The notes under the pieces are model-generated. The model saw only the letters and a program-made list of their open reading frames with translations. It searched no databases and had not been told where the DNA came from. Below are positions 1-13,969 of a stretch of 64,000 bases of DNA, one piece after another. Source of the stretch: Warburgia ugandensis (Eukaryota; Streptophyta; Magnoliopsida; Canellales; Canellaceae); the NCBI GenBank assembly GCA_035236585.1, contig CP141138.1, forward strand, positions 25,555,437 through 25,619,436, written 5' to 3'. The position numbers and the translations under genes are program-made. Every line of letters begins with the position of its first letter. The first letter of the stretch is position 1.

Positions 1-1550
1 GTGGACATGATTTTAGCACTAGAATCTTGATCTAATCACATCTAGTTATGTTAAATTCATAAAATAGTACCAAATCATTTAGATCAGACTTATCAAAGGG
101 TGATCAGGCCCCAAGATTTGAACAACTAGATAATATATGATACTAAATGAGGGTCCAAGGATCATATTATATGTAATTACTCTAATAATTAATCTAGACC
201 ATTGATCTAACCTAGATCTTGGGAAATTGTTGATCTAAGGATGATCTGACTGTTAGATCAAGGTGTAAACTTTAGATACACACAAAAATAAGTAGATGAA
301 CATGAGATAGGATTGATAAGTAACAAGTAAGGTTGGGACTAAGGACCAAATCATAAATAGAGATCTTAGAGAATAATTTAACGGTTGGATCGCCATAGAT
401 GCCACTGAAATGAAATAATTAAAACAAAATAGTACTATGATACTGACAGGTTCATCTGAGAGTGCGTTAAGAGGATTACACGCTTGATTTGGGTTATCTC
501 TCATTGAGGTAGGTGATGACATTTAATGCATGTTTTGATTTCTAAAACCGTGCATTATCATATCATCATGGTTGATTGTGATTGATCGGCATTTGTTTAT
601 TTAGTCTGTGATTTTATGAGATTCAAAGTTTTATATTATGATCGATTTAAGATTTTAATAGTGTATTAAATGGGTTTTTATGATCAACTGTTTTATGATA
701 TTGATACCGCGTATCTTATATATGATTAGTAATTATCTTTCCTTATTACATCACTGAGATTGATTGGTTTTCATAACAATGATGGTGGAGGCTTGGTGTC
801 TAGTCCTTTGAGAGGCTAACCTTGGGATGAGGAGTGTGCCTTGGGGATTGTGAGCCATGAGTGCTCTTGGTTTTATGAGATACACGATTTTCATGTTTTG
901 TGATTTATGACGGGTGCCCTCACTGGGTGGATGTCATGCTAGGAGGGAAAGGGCCGGCCACCCACCCTATGAAATTATGATGTGATAGATACCTGCCCAT
1001 AGATGGCTTTTGGTAGAGGTTTGGTAACATGGATAGTCCACACTACCAGTTTGGTCCTTTCCATGAGGATGGACATTAAGCATCTCGTTATGGTGCTGAC
1101 GAGGAGTAGCGGTGGTTGAGACCCGGAGGGGTTGCCACTGTGGCATGATGATCCATACTTTTGTTCTGTATGCTTGCATGATGAGCATGGAGATGTTATT
1201 GTATGCTTGGGTGTGATGACACTCAGAGGATTGATATAAGTACTCATGATCTGTTATACGAGTGTATGGGACATTGGTGGGACACATGTACCTTATGGTG
1301 CTATGTTTGTTATTGTATGCTCATTGATATTAGATCATATCATGTTTTACAGCCAAGAGATTATCATGTTTTAAATCCATGAGATGCGTGTTTTATCGTA
1401 TATGATGTTTTAAGATTATATTGGCATTGCTTATGATACTTATATTTTCAAGAAAAATTGACCCACATATTATATCAATATTGTTATTAGATTTTGTTTT
1501 CTCTTATTATTACATTAAATGTCTATGTATCTACATAAGAAATAGTTTGT

Positions 1551-1580
1551 TGAGGCATTGCTTTGTTTTGCAATGCCTCA
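1551..1580 (+). other. LTR hairpin, copy A
   Basis: Perfect 11-bp stem, TGAGGCATTGC (1,551-1,561) pairing with GCAATGCCTCA (1,570-1,580), with an 8-nt T-rich loop. The same hairpin is found at the corresponding place in copies B, C, D and E. Confidence 0.85.
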
Positions 1581-1846
1581 AATCTCAAGCGCGACAGCAG
1601 AAAAGGCAAGGCCATGGAGGGATAGTGATAGCAGTGGGGACCACTTGATTTGGTAGATAGATAGCTCGAAGTGAGTGATTGATAGACTACAAATTGAACC
1701 TATTTATGAATTATATACCTTCATTAGATGGATTTGATTATGATATTTATATATATTATGGACATGTCTTTAAGTATGGTGGAATGTTATGATGGATAGA
1801 CCCTAGGCCACATTATTATGTTTTTGGATATTTATTGTTTTATAAA

Positions 1847-1856
1847 AATAAAGGTG
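1847..1856 (+). promoter_or_regulatory. Possible polyadenylation signal in LTR A
   Basis: AATAAA followed directly by GGTGC. The same AATAAA plus GGCGCC-like unit lies about 210-240 bp before the LTR end in copies A, B, C and D. Role inferred from conservation and similarity to the plant poly(A) signal. Confidence 0.35.
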
Positions 1857-2089
1857 CAGTTGATTTTGACATTGGATTTGATATTAGTATTGTCTTAAAT
1901 TTATTACTGTGTACTTATATTTATCTTTTAATCATGGTGGTGATGTTTTTGTGAAAAGCAAATAACACTTGGAGGTTTTACACTAAATGTTCTAATAAAA
2001 ATAATTAATATAATCTTTTAATTTTGGGATCCCAACTATTATTATTATTATTATTATAAAAATGTTATTAAAAAAACTAGGGTGTTACA

Positions 2090-3179
2090 TATATACATCT
2101 ATAATGAACAAGTTTTAGCCCCTGAACTTTTCATAAATAGCACTAAATAGGAATAATTCTACATTTTGCATATTCAAGATACAAATGAAAAAATGCATAA
2201 ATTTGATAATTATACCTTGGAAAGAGGAAGTACCTTCCAAGCTACAATATGGACCCACACATGTAAACATAAATTCAAAGATTTTAGATAAAAAATTGGA
2301 TGTCTCCATCAAAAATAGGTTGTTCGTATCAAAGGTAAGGTGATGAAACTTCACATGCATGCATGCATTCATCCCACCACCTTGGAAATATTTTAAAGAA
2401 ATCTCAAATCATATACAATAAGGCTACATACAATGAGAGCTTTTCAAATAAAGCAAGTCAGAATACAAGGGCCCATGTATGACTTCTTCCCTCCACTCTC
2501 TCCTACTCATCAAAAGGAAGGGACCACATAAGGGGTAGCACAAAATTTTCATGCAAAATTGGTATTTTCCACTCAATTCCATGTGAATTATAAGGATAAA
2601 TAATGATGATTGGTGGAGAAAAAAAAAGAGAAGAAGAGAGAGACAATTTATGGGAAATCTACAGTTGAAATTCATATTACTTTCTAAGCACTTAAAGGTT
2701 AAGATCTATCTTTGTAGATACACTATCTAAGTAGCCAATGAGTATGCACTTAATCAAGGATAGACTAATGAGAAATTAGAATGCAATGGGGACCATATCG
2801 AGAGCTCATTGGGGATGATTGTTTTGGTGGAATGCTACTAGCTTGAGAAATTTATGGTGGCTAGGGGAAAAAGAAGGAAAATCCTAGACTGAATTAAGAA
2901 ATCTCAATGGAATCTAGGCCATCCACTCTAGGGTCATCCAATCCAACAATAGAGAGTAAAGAAGCCTTAAGCAAGATCACTTTGGATTAAAACACCCCAA
3001 CCAAATCTCACCCGCTCAAGTTAGGGCAACTATGATCTAAGTTCTAGGAATACAGCAAAGAAAATATACAAACCCTAACCACCTTGCCATTGTTCAAAAG
3101 TCAAATAAAAGACCTAAGTAAGAAAGATCTCCAACACTCATTGTCATACAATGGTTTACATATCTGAAATTTCTATACT

Positions 3180-3278
<99 letters not shown>

Positions 3279-4127
3279 TGTTCTATTCCTCCCACCCTTA
3301 TTCCTTTACATTTCCACTTCTTTTTCCAAGATTCTCCCTCCTTCCATCCTCTTTCCTACTTTCCCAAATCTTTTCCTCCCTTATCACATCCCTTCTCACC
3401 TGTATCCCTATCCACATGGATTCAAAGCCCCCCAACCCCCTGTCCTTGCTCTTTCATTCTAATCCTTGCTTAAATTCTTGCCACCCAATCAAGCATGATC
3501 TCCACCCTCCATTCCCTAGGGATTTCACTGCAAAAAACTATAAATAGGGATTGATGTACAAGGAGGCCATCTTTAAACTTCTCATAGAGTTCAAGACAAA
3601 AGTTAGGAGGAACAAAGGAAGGAAGATCACCCTCACCCAAGCTCCCATATGCATCACACATACAATCCATTAGAGTAAAGGTAGGGTTATCAACCAAACA
3701 CCATTTCCTTCTCTTGTTTTAATTCTTTTTCCTCATATTCTCCATCTCCATTCATTTATCTTACACACAATCCACTTACTTCCATAATTGTTGCATGTCT
3801 CTTCCATCTTAGTGCATCGCATTCATCTATCAATCATTTTCATTTTTGGATATTACACACCCCACTTAGAATAGCATGCATTCAGCACATTTTATTTCTT
3901 ATTTTATATTTCACGCATCACTTTTCTTATATGATTAATTTGCACATACTTTCTTCCATTCATATGCTTCTTACTCTAAATCATAAGCCCTCACAAGCAT
4001 TAGATTCACATGCATACCACCATTAAAGTTGCATGCATTAACTTTTACGTGCAACTCTATGTTTCTCCCCATCTCATATCACCTTTGCCTTGCATTCATT
4101 GTCCCTTTATTCTTTCATGCATTAGCC
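2090..4127 (+). mobile_element. Family R LTR, copy R1 (5' copy, truncated)
   Basis: This stretch aligns in the same order with R2 (9,320-26,184): an AT-rich start with CATAAATAGCACTAA, the block AGAAGAGAGAGACAATTTAT near 2,630, the block near 2,930 on a site described as ATCCACTCTAGGGT, and CT-rich sequence after 3,280. Similarity stops at 4,127, where a reversed G-family LTR begins. The real start is separated by the copy A insertion. R2 ends in a segment resembling plant Athila-type LTR ends, so R is probably an Athila-type LTR. No coding region is seen; short ORFs here are noise. Confidence 0.7.
3181..3276. repeat. (CA)48 microsatellite
   Basis: 96 bp of uninterrupted CA within LTR R1. 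It creates a false Thr-His repeat ORF. Confidence 0.98.
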
Positions 4128-5648
4128 TGGTGTAGCTTTATATTGCTTGCAAGCACACGGATCAAAGTAGTATTGCACACAATAGAGATTGATATGACAT
4201 GTTAGATGAATCTTATTTAAAGTGCTTAACTTCTATCAAATAGAGAGATTGAATTATATTTAAGTTCAAACTAGAAAACTAAATGACAAAATAAAGGAAA
4301 TATGCATGAAATTAGAAATTACAATCAAAGGAAACTTCCTAAAATTCAAGCTATGTAATGGAATTAGAAACTAATATGCATTCATGAATGAATGAACGTA
4401 GGAAACTTAAACTAAAGAAACTTACTAAAAAGGAACCTTTCCTAAATTAACACTTTCTTAAACTTAAAACATTCTAAAAATGGAACTTTCTAAAACTCAA
4501 AAAGGAAACTTTCTAAAACTAAAATAAGATAAAAAACCACTAATAACCTACAATTAAATTAAGATCTTGAGTGTCAACTAAACAAGGCAAGATCTAAAGA
4601 CGATTCACCCAAGTTCCATATACATGAGCCATGGGATGGTGCTGATGATTCATGGGTACAAGATGGCCTAATTTAATGAATCAAAGGAAAAATAAATGTA
4701 ATCTAATCAAATAACTTAATTAAAAAGATAAAAAGCTAAACGAGTTCATAAAGAATAAAAAATATATGATGTATTGACTACTAGAAACTAAGCACGAAGA
4801 TTGAAAGAAAAAATTCTAGATTTTGAGTACTTAAAAAACTTAAATCAAATTAAGCATGGAAAGCAACTTAACTAGAAATTGTTATGCAATACAACACTCA
4901 TGATTTAAAGTAATTAGCTATTGGAAACAAGCATGAATAAGGAACTTCAAATAACTTTATTGACTAAACAACAAATTATGTCCAAAGTAGTTCTCATTAC
5001 ACATAAATTAGAAAATGAAAAGTACACCCTCTTCCCACACTTGAAACTTGATTCAAATCAAACATGCAACACACTCAAATGCTCTTAAATTAAACTAAGA
5101 TGAAATGTAAGTAAAACCTAAAAGAGGATTCAAGAGAAAGATGGTTGGAATGATGGAACTAGTTAAGGCAAAAGATGCCTAGAACTAGCTCTCACATTGA
5201 AGCAAAAAAGAAGAAGAAGTGGAATTCAAAGATGAAATTCAAGGATTCAAGCTTTTTCTTCTCTTCGATGTCACTACTAGAGGAGAAATAAATTGTATCT
5301 TTGATGAATAAGTAAGAGAACCTAACAAGATTGAAACAAAGAACTAATGGAAAACAAGGATGATCTATGGGTGGAACTTAAGCAATGAAACAAGAAGAAA
5401 AACAACTTATGAAAGCAAGAATGTAAAGCAAATAAATAGCCTAAAATTAATAATCCAAAGAAAGAACTATCCAAAAGAAATCCAAAGTCCAAAGCTCTAA
5501 AAGATCCCAATCTAGAGTGCTATTTTCAAGGGTTTATCACCAAACCTCTACTTGAAAAAAAAGAAGTGGAATTGATTGATCTTTATAAAGGGCTAGTTAC
5601 CAATTTACTAAAGGCTTAATCTAAGAAGGGAATCTAGGTCTAGGGTTT
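4128..5648 (-). mobile_element. Family G LTR fragment, reversed (G1)
   Basis: It begins TGGTGTAGC, followed by a GCAAGCACACGG segment that resembles the reverse complement of Athila-type LTR ends (for example 43,440-43,525). The following A-rich sequence, with repeated AACTTTCTAAAA units, matches 41,075-41,450 (G2). It is cut off at 5,648 by copy B. AT-rich throughout, with no credible ORF. Family identity is moderate; the boundary with R1 is sharp. Confidence 0.55.
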
Positions 5649-7840
5649 TGTAACACCCCGGATTTTTTTTTCTAATATATATAATAATAAATATAGTCGG
5701 GATCCCTGATATCAATAGGTTTTATTTACTAATATATTAAAAACATTTATTTAGAAACCCCTGAGTGTCATACCATTTCCAAAACATCACCAAAATGATT
5801 GAAAATTTTATACACATATGTTGCAATAAATTTAAACCAATTCCAATATCAAATCCAACATAAAAAATCTAAAGGCGCCTTTATTTTAAATAATAAGTAT
5901 CCAAAAAACATAATAATGTGACCCAGGTTCTATCCATCATAACATTCCACCACACTTAATAACATGTCCATAGTGTATAAGTATCATAACCAAACTCAAT
6001 TATGAGTATATACATCTCATAAAGATAATCTGAAATAGAGTCTATCTAACCACTTACTTCAAACTATCTATCAACAAGATCAAGATGGTCCCCACTACCA
6101 TCATTGTCCTTCTACACCTTTGCCTTTCCTGCTGTCTGCTCAATATTTGAGGCATTGCAAAATAAAGCAATGCTTCAGTAAGCTATTGCTTGTGTAGGTA
6201 CATAGACATTTAATGTAATGATATTTATGAAATAAAAAAGAATAATCTAAGAATAAGAGTTGATATATGTGTAAATCACAATATCCATAAAATACAAATG
6301 TCATAAATCATGTCAATATGATTAACAAAACATTATGTACAATAAAACATAGATCTCATGAATGTAAAGCACGATATGATAAAATCTCACATGAATATAA
6401 TGTCAATAGGCGGGGCACTCAAGATATGTGGGTCCCACGAGTGTCTCATGCACTTGCACAATAGGTCATGAGTACTCATACCAATCCTTTGAGTGTCATC
6501 ACACCCAGGCACACAATAATATCTCAATGTTCATTATGCATACACATAGAACAAGAGTATGGATCGTCATGCTGCAGTGGTAACCATACTCCTGGGTCTA
6601 CCAACTACCACTCCCTGTCAACACTGTAACAGGACATTCACCAAACCGATAGTGTAGATTACCCATAATACCAACCCCTACCTAGTGTCATCTGTGGGTA
6701 GGTGTCTATCACCTCCTAAATTTAGAGGATGGGTGATCAACCCTAATCCCTCCTAGTATGACATCCACCAGATGAGAACACCCATCATAAATCACAAAAA
6801 TATGAAAATCAAGTATCTCATAAAACTAAGAGCACTTATGGCTCACCATCCCAAGGCACCCCCTCATCCCCGGGGTTAGCTTCTCAAGGACTAGCCACTA
6901 AGCCTCCACCATCAATTCTATGAAAATTATCCAATCTCAGTGATGCAAAAAAGAAGAGATATTTACAATTCATATATAAAGTCCACAGGAATCCATACCA
7001 TAAAACAGATCGATCATAAAATTCGATTCAAGCGCTAACAAAATCTCATACCAAATCATAGCATAATAAATTATAAATCACGAGTACACATAAGAAACCA
7101 TGTTGCAAACAATCACTGTCAATCAAAATGCTATGATAACAATCACTGTTAAATCAGTTTCCATAACATTCAATACTCATCTGCTTCATCTAATCATTGA
7201 TTAGAGTTGTAATTTGTCAATTGAATGCCTTCTAATCACAAAAGGTTTAATTCATTCCATCTCAATGGAATTCGTAGCGATCCAATCATTGGATTGTTCT
7301 TTAAAGCCTTTATTTATGATTAAATCATTAATTCCAAACTTAGTTATCACAATTTAGTTCAATTTCATGTTCATCTACTCATTCTAGTGCATATCCATAA
7401 TTTGTCTTGATTTTATGGTCAAATCTCTCTCTGATCATCAATTTCCAAAATCTTGGGTTAAATCAATAGACCATATCAATTTCTAGGGTGAATACACATG
7501 ATTTGGTCCTTAGATTCCTCAATTCATCTCTTGGTTCATCTAATTGTTCAAGTTTCAGGGCCTAATCATCCTTTGATTGGACTGATCTAAGTAATTGGAT
7601 AACATTTAATGAATTTGATCTAACTAGATAAGATTAGATCAAGATTCTAATGCTAAAACCATGTTCACATTGGCAAGATAATTCCAACGAATGTTTCAGA
7701 TAAAAAATAGGGGTTATATAGCTCCCAAAATTGCAAAATGAACATTTCAATTCATTTTTGGACAGTTTACATCAAAATCTGGACCAAATGTCCTTTTGAC
7801 ACTAGTCTACACCGGCGAAACCTTTCTTCTTCTTTTTCCT
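5649..7840 (-). mobile_element. Family L LTR, copy B (reversed, 5' truncated)
   Basis: It starts TGTAACACCCCGG at 5,649, the reverse complement of the LTR end in copies A and C. It then carries AAGGCGCCTTTATT at 5,873, the hairpin at 6,148-6,177, and the cassette at 6,400-6,900 with the AAGGCACCCCCTCATCCCCGG block. The stretch 7,100-7,670 matches copy A bases 1-500 reversed. Beyond ACACCGGCGAAACC (~7,820) the expected LTR start is missing, and an Athila-type 3' region follows. No target duplication could be matched, so this end is probably a deletion or rearrangement. Confidence 0.8.
6148..6177 (-). other. LTR hairpin, copy B
   Basis: The same stem position as in A, C, D and E, with one non-pairing position on the transcript strand (A opposite C), consistent with decay of this copy. 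Confidence 0.7.
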
Positions 7841-7859
7841 TTTTCTAAAGTTTTCCATA

Positions 7860-9319
7860 AAAATTGAACTCAAAATAATTATTGTATAGTGGCCATATTA
7901 TATAGTTTAAGTTGAAGCTTAAATATAACTAGGAGATCTTGAAGAAGAATTGTAGAGACTTATAACCCATGTGAATTTAGAGCCAATCTTTCTTTGAGAG
8001 TTTTATAAAAAGTTCAAAATTTTCTTCAGCAGATGTAAATTCTTATTTGACCCATTATTCCTCATCTTGGTCAACTATTAGTAAACCAAATAAAAGGCTA
8101 TACCATTTATCTCTTAACTTTATGGCAAATTTAAGTCATATAAAACCTAAGAAATGATAGAGGCCTTCCTTGGTAAACCTAGAGTGTTTAGCCTTACCAT
8201 ATTATCACACTACTAGTTAACCCCTAGAGCCTTTTATAGCCTTTTCTTTATGAACCAAATAACCACTACCTTATTAAACCCTATAATATATACATTTCCA
8301 GGTGATTTTAAAAATACGTGAAAATGGTTGGAGAATTATCTTAAAAAAAATTATGAATAATACAGTTTAAGAGACGAACATAAAGGTGGAAAATTCAAAA
8401 ATAGGCTCTATTCAAAAGTCAAGGAAATAGAGTAAAAAGAAAAAGAAAGAAAGAAGATAGCTAAAGAAAAATAGGATGTTCATGCCTATTGGTAGAAAAA
8501 AAGTTTGAAAATACTTTGTAGAAAACCTTTATATATCTTTCAAAAACACCTTTGTGTATCCTTATACCATTTCTTTGATAACCCTGCCCTAAGCCTGTGT
8601 TTCATCCTATTAAAAGTGTAGACTAATCTTAAGATAAGTATGGCTTGGATATGGTTATGGATGAGTAGAGGTTCTGGTAGAGTGTAACACATTCTAAAAT
8701 AGTTGATATATCCTTTCCATGAGAGCGTATCAGATTCTTTCTAAATTATCATTCTTTGGTATGAAAAATGTGACAATTTAGCCTTGATGAACACTATTCT
8801 ACTCACATATTGAAGAGAGTGTAACCACTTCTAAGAGACATCTTTCTGAGTGCTAAAGTTTATCTTATGAGATTTGAAGTCAAAACATACTTTTAGATGG
8901 TAATTTAGGTTATACATTACTTGTAAACTAATAACTATGTATATATCAACTATACTCACATACTCAAATTCTGAGACAATGAAATATTAGAGTACCTTTA
9001 GCAAAGGGGTAAACATTTAAACATTAATCATTTCTATTAGCATGCTAAAGTTAGGAATTTAATGAAAGTTGACTATAAGATAATTCTTTGAGATACATGA
9101 AGAACTATCATAAGGTTTTTGAAAATGTTTATGTGGAGCATTTATAAAACTCTTATGAGATACAACTCATCCAATTGGGGGAAACTAAAGGTTTAAAGCC
9201 TTTCTGCATATACTAAATGTAGATGACAAAACTTGAGAAAGTGGCTAGGATTTATTTTTTTTAGATTTTGAACATTGTAATTTTGCTCAAGGATTAGCAA
9301 ATCCAAGTCTAGGGGTAAT
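7860..9319 (+). mobile_element. Athila-type element, 3' internal region
   Basis: Non-coding sequence that follows, block by block, the 3' untranslated part of the Athila-type element at 48,400-49,827. Shared blocks include GAGACTTATAACCC versus GAGACCTATAACCT, TTTTCTTCAGC, AACCTAGAG, GCCTTTTATA, and the end TTGCTCAAGGATTAGCAAAT versus TTGCTCGGGACTAGCAAAAT. It ends in CTAGGGGTAAT, in the place of the purine tract, directly before LTR R2. It is therefore the 3' interior of the element that owns R2. No ORF is seen. Confidence 0.65.
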
Positions 9320-9838
9320 TGACATATATATATATATATATATTACAAATATATCTCTATATTTAGTAGGCTTTAGGCCCTAAACTTTGCATAAATAGCA
9401 CTAATTATGGTAAATTCTACATTTTGCAAGTCTAAGGTACAAATAAAAAAATGTACAAATTTAACAATTTTACCCTTGGAAGAACAAGTTTCTTTCTAAG
9501 CTACATTATGGACCCACATATGCCAAACACGAAGTTAGAGAATTCAGATAAAAGATTGGATATCAAATACAAAGTCAAAGTAGTTGAAAACCCTAAGTGG
9601 TACATCGAGCCTTATCCATTCAGAGTAGGATGTTCATATCAAAGTAAGGTCATAGAACTGCCCATGCATGCATGCATGAGTTCCACCACCTTGAGAAGCT
9701 TCTAAAGGATGCACAACTCATGTACAATGAGATCACGTACAATGGAGCTTCAAAAATAAAGCAAGTTAGAGGACTAGGTACTACTAAAATTGGGGTTTTA
9801 TAAGATGGAAAGAAAAATGACGGTTTAAAAACAACCAT

Positions 9839-9840
<2 letters not shown>

Positions 9841-9874
<34 letters not shown>

Positions 9875-10034
9875 GGTTAGTGAAAACCATCTTATATAAT
9901 TTGAAAATATAAGGCAGTTTTCACAAAACGTCTTATATAATTCTTATGTAAGATGATTTTCACAAGTCATCTTACTTTTTTTTTAAATATATATGATGGT
10001 TTTCTCAAATTTTCTTATCTATATATATATATAT
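9841..10034. repeat. Left sub-terminal repeats of CACTA-1 with (TA)n
   Basis: Several diverged copies in both orientations of a TTTTCACAAAACGTCTTATA-like unit (AACCATCTTATAT core), flanked by TA runs at 9,841-9,871 and 10,021-10,034. Such arrays are the usual transposase-binding regions of CACTA elements. Confidence 0.75.
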
Positions 10035-10599
10035 TGATATTGTAAAATCATTTTTAGAAATTGTCCTTTAAATCTTCTTTTTAAAACAACATGAAGTTCA
10101 ACCCTATATTTTTTTACTCTTGGCTAATAGACAAAAAACTCCAAGATTAAGTTAGATGAATGTATGTTTTGTCCCAACCTTCTATTTTCAAAGTTGATAT
10201 TAGTTTAGGTAAGTATTCTTTCTTGTTTTTGTCATATGTTTAATTTATTTGATAATTATGGGTGAAAGTTTTCCCTTCATGTGTATGGATCAATAGTGTG
10301 TGGATCATTCATGTGTATGGATCAGTCATGTTGTTTTTGCATCATTCCTTCTTACACTTGTCCTTATTAGTTATAAATTCAAGTCCTCTAATATATATGT
10401 TTTTTCTAATTGCATATACATTTTCTGTGCACAGTAAGTGTTTGGTTAAATTTCTAACCCAATTTTATAAATCTGTTTATGTTTAAAAAGTCTTCACACA
10501 CATCTGAACTTCTAGTTTTTCAAAAAATGGACAAATATGCTTAAATGACTATTCAAAGATCATTAAGAGAATTTAAGGAAGAAATAAAAAGTTCATAGA

Positions 10600-13500
10600 G
10601 TTTGCACTAAGGGTAGGTGGTGATTATAATCAGATGTGATGTTCATGCTTGAGATCCAAAAACCTAAAAAAGATTACTATAGGTGAGTTGAGAGAACATG
10701 GTGTTTCATAGGAGTTGATGAAAGCTATCGCCCCTGGACATGGCATGGAGAGAAAATTCCTTGTAGGCCCTCACTAAAGGAGGGATGCGTATATGATCAC
10801 GAAGCTACAATTGCATTGATGTTTCAAGATGCTATGATGACCTTCTAGGACAATCCTAAATAGTTCCAGACTACCTTGAAGAAAGCTAATGAGCTATTAT
10901 ATGTTGGATGTACAGATTATGTCAAGTTGTCTACAATGGTGGAACTTTACAACGTAAATTTGATAATTGGTTTTCAAATCAAGGTTTTATAGACTTGTTG
11001 AAAGTGATTGGTACAGAAAACCCCTATTGTACTAGGGTTAAAGTATGAAAAGATACATGCATGTCCCAATGATTACATATTACACATGAAGGACCACATA
11101 GACAAAACTACATGACCAACTTGTGGATTTTAATTATGCAAACTAAAGAAGAATTCAACAAATCAGTAAGTGAAAAATGTTCCTAAAAGGTCCTATGGTA
11201 TTTCACCCCCATTCCTAGGTTCTAAGGAAGGTTTGAAATTAAAGAAACAGTGAAGAAACTAGTATAGCATGTCGAGGAGAGAGTAAGTGATAAGTATTTA
11301 CACCATCCAGTAAATAGCCTAATGTGTAAGCCCGTAGACTTTATGTGGCTCAATTTTGGAGAAGAACCAAGAAATCAATGAATTGTAATATCTACAAACA
11401 AAATTAATCCTCATAGTTCTATGAGCAGCAAGCATGGTTGTTGGCCGATTATAACAGTTTGTTATAACCTTTTGCTACAATTGTGCTTGAAAAGGAAGTT
11501 CGTGATGTTAACTATGTTAATATCAAGCCCCAACAACCTGGGAATGACATTGACGGAAACTTGGCTCCATTGATAGATGATCTTAGGACATTGTAGGAAG
11601 TAGGGTTAAAACTTATGATGCATACAAGAAAGAGACATTCACCCTTAAGACTATACTACTGTGGATAATAAATTATTTTCTTATGTATGGTAATTTGGAA
11701 GTATGCATAGTGAAGAGATATAATGCATGTCCTATTTATAGTGACCAAATGTGTGCCATATAGCTTCATCATTAAAGAAAGATGGCATTCCTAGGCCATA
11801 GAAGATGGTTGTATAGAGTCCATCAATACCGTTTTAAGATGGAGAATTTAACAATATTATAGAGATAGGACACCTCCAAAGACTAGAAAGTATTGGAACA
11901 GGTTAAGAACCTTAATGTCTCATGGGAGAAGAAGAAGGTAGCTAAGTGTACATGTGACAACAACTTTAAAAGTTATTAGAATAAGAAAACAATATTCTTT
12001 AGCTTATGTACTGGAAATCCCAGCTTGTGCTATATGTACATGACCTCATGCACATTGAAAAGAATGTCTATGAAACCTTGACTAGTTCCTTGCTCAACGT
12101 GTCAAAAAAAATAAAGGATGGACTTACAGCTTGAGGGGATCTTATGATAATGGGTTTGAAGAGAAGATTGCATCAACAGGATAGGGGCAACTGAGAAACA
12201 TACTTGCCTAAAGCAAATTATATGCCTGGTAGATAGGATAGAAGAATAGTGTTTAAAACCTTATCAAATATAGAAGTCCCACATGGATACTCTTCATGCT
12301 TTAGAAGCATTTTCTCCATGGAAGAGATGAAACTCTTAAGGATGAAGTTGCACGATTATCACACATCAATGCAATAAAATACATTCAGTACTTCCAAATA
12401 AAGTTAGAGGATCTATTACAAAAAATTGCTACTTCTTTAATGCTTTGTACAAGAAGGTGGCAGATACTTCAAAATTACAAGAAATCCAAGAGCATCTAAT
12501 GATAACCTTATGCAAGCTTGATACAATCTTTCCACAATCCTTCTTAGATATCATGGTGCACTTAATAGTGCACCTCATTGAAAAGGTTAGGCTGTGTGAA
12601 CCGATTTATATGCTATAGATACACTTGTTTGAGAGGAACATGAAGACATTAAAAGGGTATGTATAAACCGTAATCGACCAATAGCGTGTATCACCAAATG
12701 TTATGTTATAGCAAAAGAGGTGAGTTTTTCACCGAGTATTTATTAGGGTGGATGCTATTGGAATCCTAAGAAAGAAACAATCAAGTGGATTAAATGATCC
12801 AAGCATTAGTGAACCTCTCTCTAGTGTGTTGTGTATTGATTGTTGATCATAAGGAATGGGACTAGGCATAGCTTTTTGTCTTACGAAATATTAATGTTGA
12901 TGAAGATCATTCACACATTAAGTAACCAATGCTTTATATGAGGTTTCATTCACATTTTTTTTATATATGGTGAAGAGTAATTTACTGCATGCATGTTGTA
13001 TATAATTAATTTTCATCTCTTCATTGTATAGCTAGAATATTGACTTCCTAAAAGAGAGGGACCCAAGAGATGCAAAGAAACATAAGTGGCTACATATGCA
13101 CGTATACATTAATCATCTCACTTAAGTAATATTATACACAGGTTTTAGATTAGAGAGATGTTCTAGGTCATAGTTTCTTTAAAACCTTGAGCTAGATGGT
13201 AATGGGACCTTGACCAGAAGTAATTTAAATTATGTTAGATATGCCATCCATGTTTAATGCTTTCACACAAAAGGCTGTGATAACTACTAGTGTTAGCTTA
13301 GTTACAAAACCTAATTTCTTTTCCAGCTTAAAGGACAACAACCCAATCATAGCTAACGATACTTATTAATGGGCATTGGATTATACTTGTGGAACTCTGG
13401 TTGTGTTTAAGTGTGATTGGATGGAGCACAATAAAGATGGCATCAAAATAGATGCCCTCGAATTGACATTGGTTGACCTCAATAAGATTGGCTATCAAAA

Positions 13501-13752
13501 TGATTTGTTTACTTTAAAATCTCAAGTAAATTAGTTAATTTATGTATAAGATGGACATGATATGAGATAATTAACTATTTTATCACCCTCCTTAAGGGAC
13601 TTCTACAATGAAGACGACCTAGGTGAAATATCAATTGATTACACATGTATCACTACAACAATACCATCAATAGATCCAATCGGGGTGAGTGAGATAGATT
13701 ATGTGCCGGATGCTTGCGAGGAGGGTGCTTGGGCTCGATTAGATTGTATATG
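10600..13752 (+). pseudogene. CACTA transposase (tnp2) with C-terminal DUF4216-type region, broken
   Basis: Remnant of the transposase that cuts and moves CACTA elements in the nucleus. Family blocks are readable in order across all frames: ATIALMFQDA (~10,805), EKIHACPNDYILHMK (~11,060), DDLRTL then VKTYDAYKKETFTLKT (~11,575-11,650), a GHRRWLYR block (~11,800), HIEKNVYETLTSSLLNV (~12,050), YLPKANY (~12,205), LKERDPRDAKKHKWL (~13,045), and an acidic region at 13,600 (DFYNEDDLGEIS) typical of the C-terminal DUF4216-type segment. Many frameshifts and in-frame stops separate them, so no full protein can be made. Assignment to tnp2 rests on recognised family blocks; exact ends are approximate. 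Confidence 0.8.
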
Positions 13753-13969
13753 AAGGGTCAAATTAAAATGTTTATAACATCTAATGTATGTAATTAAAGG
13801 AGTTATGTAATTAAAGAAATTATACATCATGTATCATGCTAATCACAGGTTATACATCAGGCAAGTAAGGGATGGGGCACTCCCTCTGCCTTTCACAGGT
13901 TACAAAGATTTTCAAAATCCAAAGAACAAGGGAAAATTTTTATTATAGAGAACATAGGATGGGTTTTGA

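Larger units (their letters stand above)
1..2089 (+). mobile_element. Family L LTR, copy A (5' end outside window)
   Basis: Long terminal repeat of a Ty3/gypsy-type retrotransposon, family L. It ends in GGTGTTACA at 2,081-2,089, the same end as copies C (58,142) and, reversed, B and D. Shared blocks in the same order as copy C are a cassette around 780-1,290 containing GGGCCGGCCACCCACC, the hairpin at 1,551-1,580, a block near 1,790 reading GATGGATAGACCCTAGGCC, and AATAAAGG at 1,847. Bases 1-500 match the reverse complement of copy B near 7,100-7,670. The other end lies off the left edge, so solo or full-element status is unknown. It sits inside the start of an R-family LTR. No coding capacity is seen. 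Confidence 0.85.

Noticed and set aside
967..1287. 106- and 90-residue ORFs on the minus strand
   Set aside because: Within the conserved cassette of family L LTR A. The same cassette in B, C and D does not preserve the frame.
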